64,000 bases of DNA from Streptomyces sp. NBC_00775 (GCF_036347135.1 NZ_CP108938.1:558001-622000); one strand, 5' to 3'; positions 1-8,396 are shown, counted from the first letter of the stretch. Notes: generated from the letters alone by a model not told the origin. Numbers and translations: made by a program.

Positions 1-1149
1 GTCGACGACGGCGGCTTCCCCAGCGGGCACACCAACGCCTTCCATCTGGCGGCGCTGGCGTACGCGTACGCCGTTCCGGAGCGTTTCCAGGAGCTGGTGA
101 CCCGCGCCTTCGAGCTCGGCCACACCCGCATCATGGCGGGCATGCACTCCACCGTCGACGTCCTCGGCGGCCGCATCATGGCCACCGCGCTGGCCGCCGC
201 CACGCTGGCCGACCCGGCCAACGCCGCCCTCAAGGCGGCGGCGCGCGCCCAGGCCGCCGCGTACTTCCAGCAGCAGACCGGCACGACGGCGGACACCCTG
301 TACGCCTACGCGCACTCGGCGGGCGTCGAGGCCGACCCGTACTCCGACCGGGCCGCCAACGCCCGCGCGCTCACGCCCCGGCTGACGTACGTCCTGACCC
401 GGCACGGCCGCTCCGAGGACCTGACCGTGCCCAAGGGCGCCGAGGTTCTGCTGGAGACGCGGCTGCCCTACCTCGACGCCGCGCAGCGCCGCGAGGTGCT
501 CCGCACGACCGCGCTCCCCTCCGGGTACGTGCTGCTCGACGGCTTCGAGCAGTGGGGGCGCCTCAACCTGTTCGCCGCCGCCGACGGGTACGGCGCCTTC
601 GACTCGGACGTGACCGTCACCATGGACGCGGCCGCTGGGGGCTTCGACGCGGCCGACACCTGGCGCAACGACATCTCCGGCTGCGGTGGCCTGGTCAAGC
701 GCGGCAGCGGTGCGCTGGCCCTGACGGGAGCCAACCGTCACACGGGCGGCACGGTGCTGGAGCAGGGCACGCTGACGGCCGGTTCCGCGGGCGCGCTCGG
801 CCACGGTGACGTCCGGGTGGAAGGCGGCACGCTGCGGGTGGCTCCGGGCACGGCGGCCCGGGTGCGCGGCGCCTACGCGCAGGCGTCCGGGGCGACCCTT
901 GAGGTGACGCTCCGCGAGGGCCGCATACCCGCGCTGGTGGTGGACCGACGGGTGCTGCTGGGCCGGGACAGCGTGCTCTCGCTGCGGCTGGACGCCGACC
1001 GTCCGCCGGCCTCGGGAACCACGGTTCCGGTGATCTGGGCGCCCGCGCTGCGGGGCCAGTTCGGTGGCATCACCGTGCAGGCCGACGGATACCGGGCAGT
1101 GCCCGTGTACACGGGCGAGGGGCTGTCCGTACGACTGATCAAGCGCTGA
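1..1149 (+). CDS. PAP2-type acid phosphatase with C-terminal beta-strand repeat (5' partial)
   Basis: The reading frame is open from base 1, so the N-terminus lies outside the window. The first visible residues contain the PAP2 signature PSGHT (about residues 7-11), followed by the third PAP2 motif, an R-x5-H-x3-D pattern around TRIMAGMHSTVD, which supplies the nucleophilic His. PAP2 enzymes hydrolyse phosphomonoesters, and class A acid phosphatases of this type are usually exported. After about residue 220 the protein changes to a Gly/Thr-rich segment (GSGALALTGANRHTGGT, then LEQGTLTAGSAGALG) typical of autotransporter-associated beta-strand repeats, which suggests a C-terminal surface or adhesion module. 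A GC-rich hairpin follows the stop. The family call is firm; the physiological substrate is unknown. Confidence 0.85.
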   Translation, partial: VDDGGFPSGHTNAFHLAALAYAYAVPERFQELVTRAFELGHTRIMAGMHSTVDVLGGRIMATALAAATLADPANAALKAAARAQAAAYFQQQTGTTADTLYAYAHSAGVEADPYSDRAANARALTPRLTYVLTRHGRSEDLTVPKGAEVLLETRLPYLDAAQRREVLRTTALPSGYVLLDGFEQWGRLNLFAAADGYGAFDSDVTVTMDAAAGGFDAADTWRNDISGCGGLVKRGSGALALTGANRHTGGTVLEQGTLTAGSAGALGHGDVRVEGGTLRVAPGTAARVRGAYAQASGATLEVTLREGRIPALVVDRRVLLGRDSVLSLRLDADRPPASGTTVPVIWAPALRGQFGGITVQADGYRAVPVYTGEGLSVRLIKR

Positions 1150-1166
1150 TCCCCACAGGGGCGTGA

Positions 1167-1202
1167 GTGAGGGGCCGACGGCGGACGCCGTGGGCCCCTC
1201 AC
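1167..1202. terminator. Hairpin terminator after the PAP2 gene
   Basis: GTGAGGGGCC (1167-1176) pairs with GGCCCCTCAC (1193-1202), and the loop itself contains a smaller ACGGC/GCCGT stem. It lies 17 bases after the PAP2 stop, with no T-tract, as is common in Streptomyces. Confidence 0.6.
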
Positions 1203-1318
1203 CTGTTCCTGCGCCAGGTCGGTGTCCGAATCCCGCCGGACGGAGCCTCGGGGAAGCGGCAAAATGGCTGGTGAAGCGATGCCGGCAACGCTTGAGGACT
1301 CTCGAAAGGACACTTCCG

Positions 1319-1819
1319 ATGACGGTCTGCACGACCATCGACAGCCCCTTGGGCGAGCTGCTGCTCGTGGGCGAGGCGTCGGTCTCCGCGAAGGGCGGCA
1401 CGGCGCTGGCCTCACTGTCCATGCCCGGCCAGAAGCGCGGGGCCGTCGTCCAGGACGGCTGGGTCGAGGACGCGGACGCGTTCGCGGAGATCGCCTCCCA
1501 GCTGCGCGCCTACTTCGACGGCACGCTCACCGACTTCGACATCGAGTACGTCACGAGCGGCAGCGACTTCCAGCAGCGGGTCTGGAAGGCCCTGGAGACC
1601 ATCCCGTACGGGACCACGCTCAGCTACGGCGAGATCGCCGCGCGGATCGGCGCGTCCAGGGCCGCGGTGCGTGCCGTGGGCACGGCGATCGGCGCGAACC
1701 CGCTGCTGGTCGTGCGCCCCTGCCACCGGGTGATCGGTGCGAACGGAGCCCTTACCGGCTACGCCGCGGGGCTGGAGCGCAAGCGGCAGCTCCTTGATCT
1801 GGAGCATGTGCCTTCGTGA
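1319..1819 (+). CDS. ogt: Methylated-DNA--protein-cysteine S-methyltransferase
   Basis: Predicted suicide repair protein that moves the alkyl group from O6-alkylguanine in DNA to its own Cys. The 166-residue protein has the family active site PCHRV with the acceptor Cys at about residue 135. It is preceded by the helix-turn-helix/Arg-finger segment (SYGEIAARIG, then AVRAVGTAIGANP) and has the usual N-terminal ribonuclease-like domain. The ATG at 1319 is chosen because GAAAGGA lies about 8 bases upstream; the frame stays open further upstream to 1163 without a better start. It appears monocistronic. Confidence 0.95.
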   Translation: MTVCTTIDSPLGELLLVGEASVSAKGGTALASLSMPGQKRGAVVQDGWVEDADAFAEIASQLRAYFDGTLTDFDIEYVTSGSDFQQRVWKALETIPYGTTLSYGEIAARIGASRAAVRAVGTAIGANPLLVVRPCHRVIGANGALTGYAAGLERKRQLLDLEHVPS

Positions 1820-1879
1820 TCGGCACGCGGCGCCTCAGCGCAGACGCTCCGCGATCCTGGTGTTTCCGCCGAGCGGGGG

Positions 1880-2410
1880 CTATTTGATGAGCGCGTTGGC
1901 GACGACGACGATCACCCCCAGCAGTGCGTCGAGGCTGCCCATCACCAGCGCCGTACGCCAGGGCCGCCGCGCGGCGCGTGCCGCGGTCAGGCCCCAGCCG
2001 AAGAGGAACACGATGTTGAACGCGAAGGCCTCGTACTCGATGTCCTCGGACGGCCACCAGCCCCAGCCCGCGCCGAGCAGTATCACCACCGTGGGCAGGG
2101 TGGCCATCACCAGGGGCCATTCGTCGAGCAGCAGCCGCAGCGCGCCGGTCAGCCCGGGGTGGGACCCCTCGCCGCGCCGGGCGATGATGTGCGCGTACCC
2201 GTGTGCCGACGCCGAGGCGAACGCGGTGAACAGCAGCCACTGGGCGTCGTACAGCCGAACCTCACGTGCCGTCGGACCGTATTGGGTGAGCGCGGCGACC
2301 ATCGAGCTGGCCAGCACGGCACCGTACACGCCGCCGAACAGCACGTTGGGGCGCGTGGCCTCGCGGCGCAGGGCGCGACCGCCGCGGCGGAGGATGTGCG
2401 GAGTGTGCAT
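1880..2410 (-). CDS. Five-helix hypothetical membrane protein
   Basis: A 176-residue protein with about five hydrophobic segments (near residues 22-42, 54-70, 97-117, 127-145 and 152-172) and a basic N-terminus (RRGGRALRREATR), suggesting a cytoplasmic N-terminus. I recognise no catalytic motif. It resembles small actinobacterial integral membrane proteins of unknown function. The ATG at 2410 is preferred over upstream in-frame starts because GAGGGA sits about 8 bases before it. The gene stands alone between ogt, which converges on it, and the GlxA-type regulator gene. Confidence 0.7.
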   Translation of the reverse strand: MHTPHILRRGGRALRREATRPNVLFGGVYGAVLASSMVAALTQYGPTAREVRLYDAQWLLFTAFASASAHGYAHIIARRGEGSHPGLTGALRLLLDEWPLVMATLPTVVILLGAGWGWWPSEDIEYEAFAFNIVFLFGWGLTAARAARRPWRTALVMGSLDALLGVIVVVANALIK

Positions 2411-2548
2411 CGTGGACGTCCCTCGACTGTCGGCGTCTGTCATGTGCGGGCAGGAATCATCTACCTGAACCCATGACAATCGAGTCATTGAGGACGCCGC
2501 CGTCCGTCGCGCCGCCGGAACAGCCCCACTGGGGCGCCGCGCCAGGGG

Positions 2549-3457
2549 TCAGGCCGTGCGGGCGCGGAGGCGGCGCAGCATGCGCGGGTCCTCGAAACCG
2601 ACCGAGCGGGCGGCGGCGTCGATCGTCGCGCCGTGGCTGATGAGGTGCTGGGCGCGTTCCAAGCGGAGGGTCTGCTGGTAGCGCAGTGGGGTGAGCCCGG
2701 TGGCGCGGCTGAAGAGGCGGGTGAGGGTGCGTTCGCTCACGCCGACGGCCGAGGCGAGGGTGGGCAGGGGAAGCGGTTGGTCGAAGCGGGCGTCGATGAG
2801 GTCCTGGGCGCGGTGCACGGTGTCGTCGAGGTGGGACCGGTGCCGGAGCATCGCGCTGGACTGCGGTTCATGGCCGTTGCGGCGGGCGTAGACGACCATG
2901 TCGCGGGCGACCTGGGCGGCGACGGCCGGGCCGTGCCGGGTCGCGACCAGGTGCAGGGCCAGATCGATGCCGCTGGCGATGCCGGCCGAGGTGATCACCC
3001 GGTCGTCGGCGGTGAACAGGACGTCGCGGACGACCAGCGCATTGGGGTGGCGCAGGGCCAGCTCGTCCTGCACGTCGTGATGGGTGGTGCAGTGGCGGCC
3101 GTCGAGCAGACCGGCCTGGCCGAGCGCCTCGGCTCCGGCGCAGACGCTGGCGACCGTCCCGCCCCTGGCGTGGTGGTCCCGGAGGACCTGGAGGGCGGCG
3201 GCGCCGACGGCGGGACTGTCGGCCAGCGCGACCGAACGCCAGCCGGGCACCACGATCAGATCCTCCGGCCCGAGCTCCGGCCAGTCGAGCCCGGCCACCA
3301 GCGGCAGCCCCTGGGCGGTGGAGACCTGGGGCTGCTCGGCGACGTAGGAGAGCGTGTAGGGGTGCCCGAAGTCGGCGGCGGTGGAGAAGACCTGCGCGGG
3401 ACCGGCCAGGTCCAGCAAATGGACTCCGGGCACCAGGAAGAAGACGATGTGGCTCAC
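2549..3457 (-). CDS. GlxA-family AraC-type transcriptional regulator
   Basis: A 302-residue protein with an N-terminal DJ-1/PfpI amidase-like domain (about residues 1-165, including SVCAGAEALGQAGLLDGR around the elbow Cys) and a C-terminal AraC-type double helix-turn-helix (about 215-300, with LASAVGVSERTLTRLF). The N-terminal domain in this family is a presumed ligand sensor rather than a working enzyme. The GTG at 3457 gives the expected N-terminus SHIVFFLVPG. It begins 11 bases after the stop of the upstream isochorismatase-family gene, so the two are probably co-transcribed and the regulator may respond to that enzyme's substrate or product. Confidence 0.88.
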   Translation of the reverse strand: MSHIVFFLVPGVHLLDLAGPAQVFSTAADFGHPYTLSYVAEQPQVSTAQGLPLVAGLDWPELGPEDLIVVPGWRSVALADSPAVGAAALQVLRDHHARGGTVASVCAGAEALGQAGLLDGRHCTTHHDVQDELALRHPNALVVRDVLFTADDRVITSAGIASGIDLALHLVATRHGPAVAAQVARDMVVYARRNGHEPQSSAMLRHRSHLDDTVHRAQDLIDARFDQPLPLPTLASAVGVSERTLTRLFSRATGLTPLRYQQTLRLERAQHLISHGATIDAAARSVGFEDPRMLRRLRARTA

Positions 3458-3467
3458 GATCCGGTCA

Positions 3468-4067
3468 TCATGCCCGAGGTTCCGCCGCGGCCTCCAGCTC
3501 GTCGACCGTCGCGATGGTGGCGAAGCGTCCCGCGAGGGCGTACTCGGTGCGCCTGATGACCTCGTCGGCAGCCAGGGTGCGGGGGTCGGCCAGCAATTCG
3601 GCGACGCTCTGGCCGGCGGGAGCGTCACGGTGCGGGATGGGATTGGTCGCGGTCGCGTCGACGACGAAGGTGACCCGGTAGCCGAGGTCACTCGCGACGC
3701 GGGTGGTGGTCTCCACGCACTGCTCGGTGCGGATACCGCAGACGGTGAGCTCGCGGATGCCGTGTTCGGTGAGGAGTTGCTGGAGGTTGGTGGTGGTGAA
3801 GGCGTTGTGCGAGGTCTTGTGGATCAACGGCTCCCCGTCCGCCCGCTCCAGCTCCTCCATCAGCCGGACATGGCCGAGGGCCGGGTCGAAGACATCGCCG
3901 CTGCCGGGCTCGGAGTGCAGCACCCACACCACCAGCTCCCCGGCCTCGCGGGCGAGCCGGACCAGGCGGTTCACCTGGTCGGCGATCTTCAGGTCGGAGG
4001 TGGTCTCCCACAGCGGACGGGCGCGGAAGGACTCCTGGACATCGATGACGATCAGTGCTCGGGTCAT
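3468..4067 (-). CDS. Isochorismatase-family cysteine hydrolase
   Basis: A 199-residue cytoplasmic hydrolase with the family triad visible as Asp9 (ALIVIDVQ), Lys84 (LIHKTSHNAF) and Cys117 (GIRTEQCVETT). Family members hydrolyse amide, nicotinamide or vinyl-ether bonds, and the substrate cannot be read from sequence. The gene is directly upstream of, and apparently translationally linked to, the GlxA-type regulator at 2549-3457, an arrangement often seen where the regulator controls its neighbouring hydrolase. The ATG start produces the canonical beta-strand 1 immediately. Confidence 0.88.
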   Translation of the reverse strand: MTRALIVIDVQESFRARPLWETTSDLKIADQVNRLVRLAREAGELVVWVLHSEPGSGDVFDPALGHVRLMEELERADGEPLIHKTSHNAFTTTNLQQLLTEHGIRELTVCGIRTEQCVETTTRVASDLGYRVTFVVDATATNPIPHRDAPAGQSVAELLADPRTLAADEVIRRTEYALAGRFATIATVDELEAAAEPRA

Positions 4068-4246
4068 GCCCCAAGCCTGAGCCGCGCGGACGGGGCGGCG
4101 ACAGGCCGCATCGGGTCCGGCAGCGGACCGATCCGGTCAACGTTGAGGGCGCAGCCGTGACGGGCACTGATCCGAGGCGGGGGCTCACATTCGGCCGATC
4201 TCGTCTCTCCGCTCGTCCGACCCCGCCGAGATGCCTTACGGTGCGC

Positions 4247-4264
4247 CACTGAACCGGTTCAGTG
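4247..4264. promoter_or_regulatory. 18-bp perfect palindrome upstream of the SGNH hydrolase
   Basis: CACTGAACCGGTTCAGTG is identical to its reverse complement and lies 42 bases upstream of the ATG of the secreted SGNH hydrolase. The TGAACCGGTTCA core with central CG is typical of LacI-family operators. No LacI-type gene adjoins it, so the cognate regulator is unknown. Confidence 0.6.
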
Positions 4265-4305
4265 TCATCGCCGGAATCCCGGGAAACAGGGAGGGCGCAC
4301 CATCC

Positions 4306-5694
4306 ATGAATCGAAGACCGTCGCTAGTGAGCCTCGTGGTCGCGGGGATTCTCGCGGCCTCCGCCGCCTTGACTTCTCACTCCGGCCTCACTCCTCACTC
4401 GGCCTCCGCTCCTCACACGACCTCCACTCCTCACTCGGCCGAGACGGCCGACTCCCCACGCGAGAACGCGCGTTGGGTGAACACCTGGGTGTCCATGCCG
4501 CAGCTCACGGAGCCCGGCAACATGCCACCCGGCCCGTTCACACAGGACAAGCTCGTACTGGCCGATGCCACGGTGCGGCAGACCGTCCAGGTGTCGGTCG
4601 GCGGACGGCACATGAGACTGCGCTTCTCGAACGCGTTCGGGGGTGCGGTGCTGCCGATCACCGCCGTCTCGGTGGCCTTACCGGTCGACGGACGGGCGGG
4701 CGTCAGTGCGATCCGGCCGGGGACCTCCCGGTCGGTGACGTTCCACGGCCGGTCCTCGGTGGTGGTGCCGGTCGGAGCGCAGATGGTTTCCGATCCACTG
4801 GACTTCGACCTGGAGCCGGGCTCCAATCTCACCGTGACGACGTACCTGGCCCAAGGGCAGGCGTCCAACGACATCACGTCCCATCCCGGTTCCCGAACCA
4901 CCTCCTACCTGCAGGCCGGGAACCACGTCATGGACGACGACTTGGCCGGCGCCACGCCGGCCAACCACTGGTACTTCCTGAGCGGCGTCGAGACGTGGTC
5001 CAGGGCCGGCACCGCGGCGGCCGTCATGCTGGGCGACTCGCTGACGGACGGCCGCGGCTCCACGACCAACGGGAACAACCGCTGGCCGGACCAGCTGCTC
5101 AAACGCCTGCGGTCCCAGGCAGACACGGCGGGCACCGCGATCCTCAATCAGGCGGCGGGCGGCAACCGGATGCTCAACGACGGTCTGGGCCCGAGCGCGC
5201 TCGCGCGCCTCGACCGTGACGTGCTGGCGCAGAGCGGGGTCAACTGGCTGCTCGTCTTCGAAGGCGTCAACGACATCGGGACCGCCGAGCCCACGCAAGC
5301 CGCCCAGAAGCAGGTCACGGACGACCTGATCGCGGCCTACGACCAGATCGTCGTCAGGGCGCACGCGCAGGGCATCCGGGTGTACGGGGCCACGCTGACT
5401 CCCTTTGGAGGCAACGCGCTCTACGACGACGCGGACGGGTACCGCGAGGCGTCCCGGCAGGCCGTCAACCAGTGGATTCGCACCAGCGGCCGCTTCGATG
5501 CCGTGGTCGACTTCGACAAGGCGGCCCGAGACCCGCTGCAACCCGTACGGCTCCTGGCGACGATCGACGACGGTGATCATCTGCATCTCAACCCGGCCGG
5601 CTACCAGCTCCTCGCCGACACCGTCCCTGCCCGGCTGTTCCAGCCCGGGCCGCTCCCCAAGGACTCCGGACTCGATGAGGCCTCGCCGTCCTGA
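4306..5694 (+). CDS. Secreted SGNH/GDSL-family hydrolase
   Basis: A 462-residue exported esterase-like enzyme. A Sec signal peptide occupies about residues 1-24, followed by a low-complexity PHS/PHT repeat stretch (about 25-48) and an N-terminal beta domain (about 55-230). The SGNH domain shows block I GDSLTDGRG (Ser245), the Gly block QAAGGNR, block III GVNDIG (Asn322) and block V DHLHLNPAG carrying the catalytic Asp/His. Likely role: hydrolysis of ester bonds on extracellular carbohydrate or lipid. GGGAGGG precedes the ATG. A perfect palindrome (4247-4264) in the promoter suggests repression by a LacI-type factor. Confidence 0.9.
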   Translation: MNRRPSLVSLVVAGILAASAALTSHSGLTPHSASAPHTTSTPHSAETADSPRENARWVNTWVSMPQLTEPGNMPPGPFTQDKLVLADATVRQTVQVSVGGRHMRLRFSNAFGGAVLPITAVSVALPVDGRAGVSAIRPGTSRSVTFHGRSSVVVPVGAQMVSDPLDFDLEPGSNLTVTTYLAQGQASNDITSHPGSRTTSYLQAGNHVMDDDLAGATPANHWYFLSGVETWSRAGTAAAVMLGDSLTDGRGSTTNGNNRWPDQLLKRLRSQADTAGTAILNQAAGGNRMLNDGLGPSALARLDRDVLAQSGVNWLLVFEGVNDIGTAEPTQAAQKQVTDDLIAAYDQIVVRAHAQGIRVYGATLTPFGGNALYDDADGYREASRQAVNQWIRTSGRFDAVVDFDKAARDPLQPVRLLATIDDGDHLHLNPAGYQLLADTVPARLFQPGPLPKDSGLDEASPS

Positions 5695-5756
5695 AGTGAT
5701 GTCACACTTCGGCCGCTTGGGGTCCTCTTGGTTGGAGACACTCACAGGAGGCCCGT

Positions 5757-6620
5757 ATGCAGGAGAAGGTCCGCGCCACGATCGAGCTGTCCGCCGGGAC
5801 GATCGAGTACGAGGACACCGGCGGTGACGGTCCCGTGCTGGTGCTGCTGCACGGTCTGATGATGGACGCCTCGCTGTGGGACGGGCCTGTCGCGGACCTC
5901 GCCGCCGACCATCGCTGCGTCGTCCCGACGCTCCCCCTCGGCGCCCATCGCCGGGCGATGCGCGCGGACGCCGATCTTTCACTGCCCGGGGTGGCCCGTC
6001 TGGTCGCCGAGTTCCTCGACCGTCTCGGCCTGCGGGATGTCGTCCTCGTCGGCAATGACACCGGCGGGGCGCTCGTCCAGCTGCTGATGTGCGACGGCGC
6101 GGATCGCGTGGGCCGGGCCGTTCTCGTCTCGTGCGACGCGTTCGACAACTTCCCGCCCGGGCTGACGGGCAAAACGCTCGTGCTCTCCGGCAGGCTCCCG
6201 CCCCGGCTGTTCGGGCTCTTCATGCAGCAGATGCGGCTCCGGATGCTCCGACGGCTCCCGATCGCCTTCGGGTGGCTGACCCGACGAGGGGACGCGGCGA
6301 CAGCGCGTTGGATCGGGCCGGTCCTGCGGCAGCCCGACATCCGCCGCGACGCCGTACGCGTCCTGCGTGCCGCGGCGGCCGACACGGGCCTCCTGCTGTC
6401 CACAGCCGCACGCCTGCCCGGCTTCAAGCGTCCCGCCCTGGTGGTCTGGGCCGCCGAAGACCGGGTGATGCCGCCCGAGCACGGCCGACGCCTCGCCGCA
6501 CTCCTGCCGCAGGGCCGGCTGGCCGAGGTCGCGGACAGCTACACCCTCGTCCCACTGGACCAGCCGGCGGAACTCGCCAGGCTGATCCGGGAGTTCACCC
6601 GCGCACCGCACACCGGCTGA
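5757..6620 (+). CDS. Alpha/beta-fold hydrolase with Asp at the nucleophile elbow
   Basis: A 287-residue cytoplasmic protein with oxyanion HG (LLHGLMMDASLW) and nucleophile elbow LVGNDTGG, putting Asp101 where esterases have Ser. Asp nucleophiles are known in haloalkane dehalogenases and epoxide hydrolases. The expected C-terminal His position reads DSYTLVPLDQP with no His, so the classical triad is incomplete. The reaction is therefore uncertain. The start is well supported by AGGAGG a few bases upstream of ATG 5757. It is the last gene before the hairpin-rich mobile-element-like stretch. Confidence 0.8.
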   Translation: MQEKVRATIELSAGTIEYEDTGGDGPVLVLLHGLMMDASLWDGPVADLAADHRCVVPTLPLGAHRRAMRADADLSLPGVARLVAEFLDRLGLRDVVLVGNDTGGALVQLLMCDGADRVGRAVLVSCDAFDNFPPGLTGKTLVLSGRLPPRLFGLFMQQMRLRMLRRLPIAFGWLTRRGDAATARWIGPVLRQPDIRRDAVRVLRAAAADTGLLLSTAARLPGFKRPALVVWAAEDRVMPPEHGRRLAALLPQGRLAEVADSYTLVPLDQPAELARLIREFTRAPHTG

Positions 6621-6703
6621 CCATCACGCCCACGACATCCGGCCGTTCCCCTCCCGAGCACCTCGCCCTGAGTAGAGCGCCGCTACCGAACGCTTGCCCA
6701 GTG

Positions 6704-6958
6704 CTCCACCCTTCAGGGTGGAGGTGTAGGGCATCCTCGCCCTGGTGGCCCGGAGGGCCGCAGAACCATGGCACTATCGCCTTGTCCGACAACGCAGTTG
6801 TCGGACCTACCGCCGGACGGGCGGGAAGTCAGGCCTGTGGAGGTCTGGTAAGACCGGTCCTCACGGACCGGCGCGGACCCGTGAAGCAGGAACCCAAGGT
6901 GGTACCGCGAAGCGGTACGGACCGGAATCTCCAGCCCTCGGGCTGGAGAGGACGTCAA
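6704..6958 (+). mobile_element. Transposase-less IS200/IS605-like end (possible omega-RNA remnant)
   Basis: This stretch has no gene but contains six hairpins: CTCCACCC/GGGTGGAG (6704-6723), GGCCC/GGGCC (6747-6759), GTCCGACAAC/GTTGTCGGAC (6784-6806), CCGGTCC/GGACCGG (6854-6871), GTACCGC/GCGGTAC (6902-6918) and CTCCAGCC/GGCTGGAG (6929-6948). The order GTGAAGCAGGAACCCAAGGT, then a hairpin, then a terminal hairpin and AGGACGTCAA resembles, from memory, the right ends of actinobacterial tnpB-carrying IS605-group elements, where the non-coding omega-RNA is encoded. No tnpA or tnpB is present, so it is either a deletion derivative or a MITE. The left boundary is uncertain. Confidence 0.6.
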
Positions 6959-6967
6959 CGTGGCGCT

Positions 6968-7522
6968 ATGCCTCACACCACCGCCCTCCTCGTCATCGAC
7001 ATGCAGAACACGCTGGTGGCCATCGCGCACCGGGCCGCCGAGACCGTCACCGTGATCGCCGGGTTGCGTGAACGCGCCAAGGCGGCCGGTGTGCCGATCG
7101 TGACGATCCAGCACCGGGGTGACGGTCTGGAGGCCGGGACCGAGGGCTGGCGGGTCGCGCCCGCTCTCGCCCCCGCCGACGACGAGACGGTCATCCACAA
7201 GACCGCGGTGGACGGTTTCCTCGACACCGACCTCGACAAGACCCTCAAGGCCCTGGGAGTCACCGAGGTCGTCGTCACCGGGTTCGCCACCGAGATGTGC
7301 GTCGACACCACGGCACGACAGGCCTTGAGCCACCGGTACGACCTGGTACTCGTCGCCGACGGACACACCACGTCCGTCCGGCCCGACACGGGCGAGCTCG
7401 CCTCGCCCGAGCGGTCGATCGCGCATCACAACGAGCTCTTCCGGCATATCGGTTACCCCGGGCGGAGCATCCGTGTGCTGCCCGCCTCGGAGGTGGACTT
7501 CGCCGCGGGCCGGAGCGCCTGA
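6968..7522 (+). CDS. Isochorismatase-family cysteine hydrolase (second copy)
   Basis: A 184-residue hydrolase with the family triad Asp11 (LLVIDMQ), Lys78 (ETVIHKTAVDGF) and Cys111 (GFATEMCVDTT). It is a distant paralogue of the gene at 3468-4067. The ATG at 6968 gives a normal N-terminus but lies only nine bases after the apparent end of the IS605-like stretch. The nearest purine-rich run (GGAGAGGA, about 6945-6952) belongs to that element and is about 15 bases from the ATG, longer than usual. Native promoter and ribosome-binding signals may have been displaced by the insertion. Substrate unknown. Confidence 0.88.
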   Translation: MPHTTALLVIDMQNTLVAIAHRAAETVTVIAGLRERAKAAGVPIVTIQHRGDGLEAGTEGWRVAPALAPADDETVIHKTAVDGFLDTDLDKTLKALGVTEVVVTGFATEMCVDTTARQALSHRYDLVLVADGHTTSVRPDTGELASPERSIAHHNELFRHIGYPGRSIRVLPASEVDFAAGRSA

Positions 7523-7567
7523 CGACGAGGACGTCCCCCATAGAGGCCATGTCACACCGTGGTGGCG

Positions 7568-8290
7568 CTACTGCCCCGTCCGGGATTCGAGGTCGGCCCG
7601 GGTGTCGTTGCCGTAGACGCCCGTCTCGTCGCCCCGGATGCCGTACCAGAGTTGGAAGCGGGCGACGGCGGCGGTGAGGGTGGCGTCGTAGGTGCCGCTG
7701 GTGGTGCCGTTGTCGTAGACGTTCGGGATGCGGAGCAGCCGTTGCTGGAGCTCCGTCACCTCGGGGCCGCTGTCTCCTTCGCGGAGGGTGCCTGTACCGT
7801 CCGGGTCGGCTGCCCCGGACGGGGCTCGGGCCGCGGGCGTGGTCGATGGCTGGGCCCCGGTCGCGGGTGCGTCGTCCTGGGCGCCGCCCGGCAGCAGGAG
7901 TGCGAGGGCGAAGCCGACCAGGGCCGCCGCCGTGACGGCGACCGCGATCGCGGCGCGCCGCAGGCCGAAGCCGCGCCCGGGTCCGTGACCGCCGCCGTAC
8001 CGCCTCCCGGGCGCGGGGAACTGCCCCGCTGTGCCCCCGGCGTAGTTCTCCCCCGCCAGGACCGGCGGCAGTTCCTGCGTCTCGTACTCCTCCGGGGGCG
8101 GCAGAAGCCTCGTCGCGGTCGAGGGGACCGCGATCGACTCGTACCCCTCGTCCGAGTCGGCTCCACCGTCGTCCTCGCGCACCTGCCTCACCAGTTCCGC
8201 GAGCGCCTGCGAGCGGCGGCGGCGCTGGACGTGGGTGGGTTCGAGCGCCGGGCGCCGCACCGGCTGCCCGGGCTCGGTCGGTATCGACAC
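7568..8290 (-). CDS. Single-pass membrane protein with extracytoplasmic peptidoglycan-binding domain
   Basis: A 240-residue protein with a long, charged, probably cytoplasmic N-terminal region (about 1-110, including the basic run RRRR near residue 24), one transmembrane helix (about 113-133), a Pro/Ala/Thr linker, and a C-terminal peptidoglycan-binding_1 domain (about 168-237: LREGDSGPEVTELQQRLL, later TYDATLTAAVARFQ). It probably tethers to or senses the cell wall. The GTG at 8290 is chosen because AAGGAGA is 5-8 bases upstream. It diverges from the PL8 lyase gene. Confidence 0.8.
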   Translation of the reverse strand: MSIPTEPGQPVRRPALEPTHVQRRRRSQALAELVRQVREDDGGADSDEGYESIAVPSTATRLLPPPEEYETQELPPVLAGENYAGGTAGQFPAPGRRYGGGHGPGRGFGLRRAAIAVAVTAAALVGFALALLLPGGAQDDAPATGAQPSTTPAARAPSGAADPDGTGTLREGDSGPEVTELQQRLLRIPNVYDNGTTSGTYDATLTAAVARFQLWYGIRGDETGVYGNDTRADLESRTGQ

Positions 8291-8396
8291 GGTCTTCTCC
8301 TTCCGTTCCTTCCGTGCGCGCGGTCTCCCTCCATCCCCGTGGAGTGATACGCGGGTGTGCGCCCAGTGGTTCAGCGGAGACCACACCTCATCAAAT

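Noticed and set aside
468..734. Reverse-strand ORF inside the PAP2 gene (and many similar long ORFs elsewhere)
   Set aside because: Arg/Pro/Ala-rich translations with no family motif, opposite a clearly coding frame. In GC-rich DNA such shadow frames stay open by chance.
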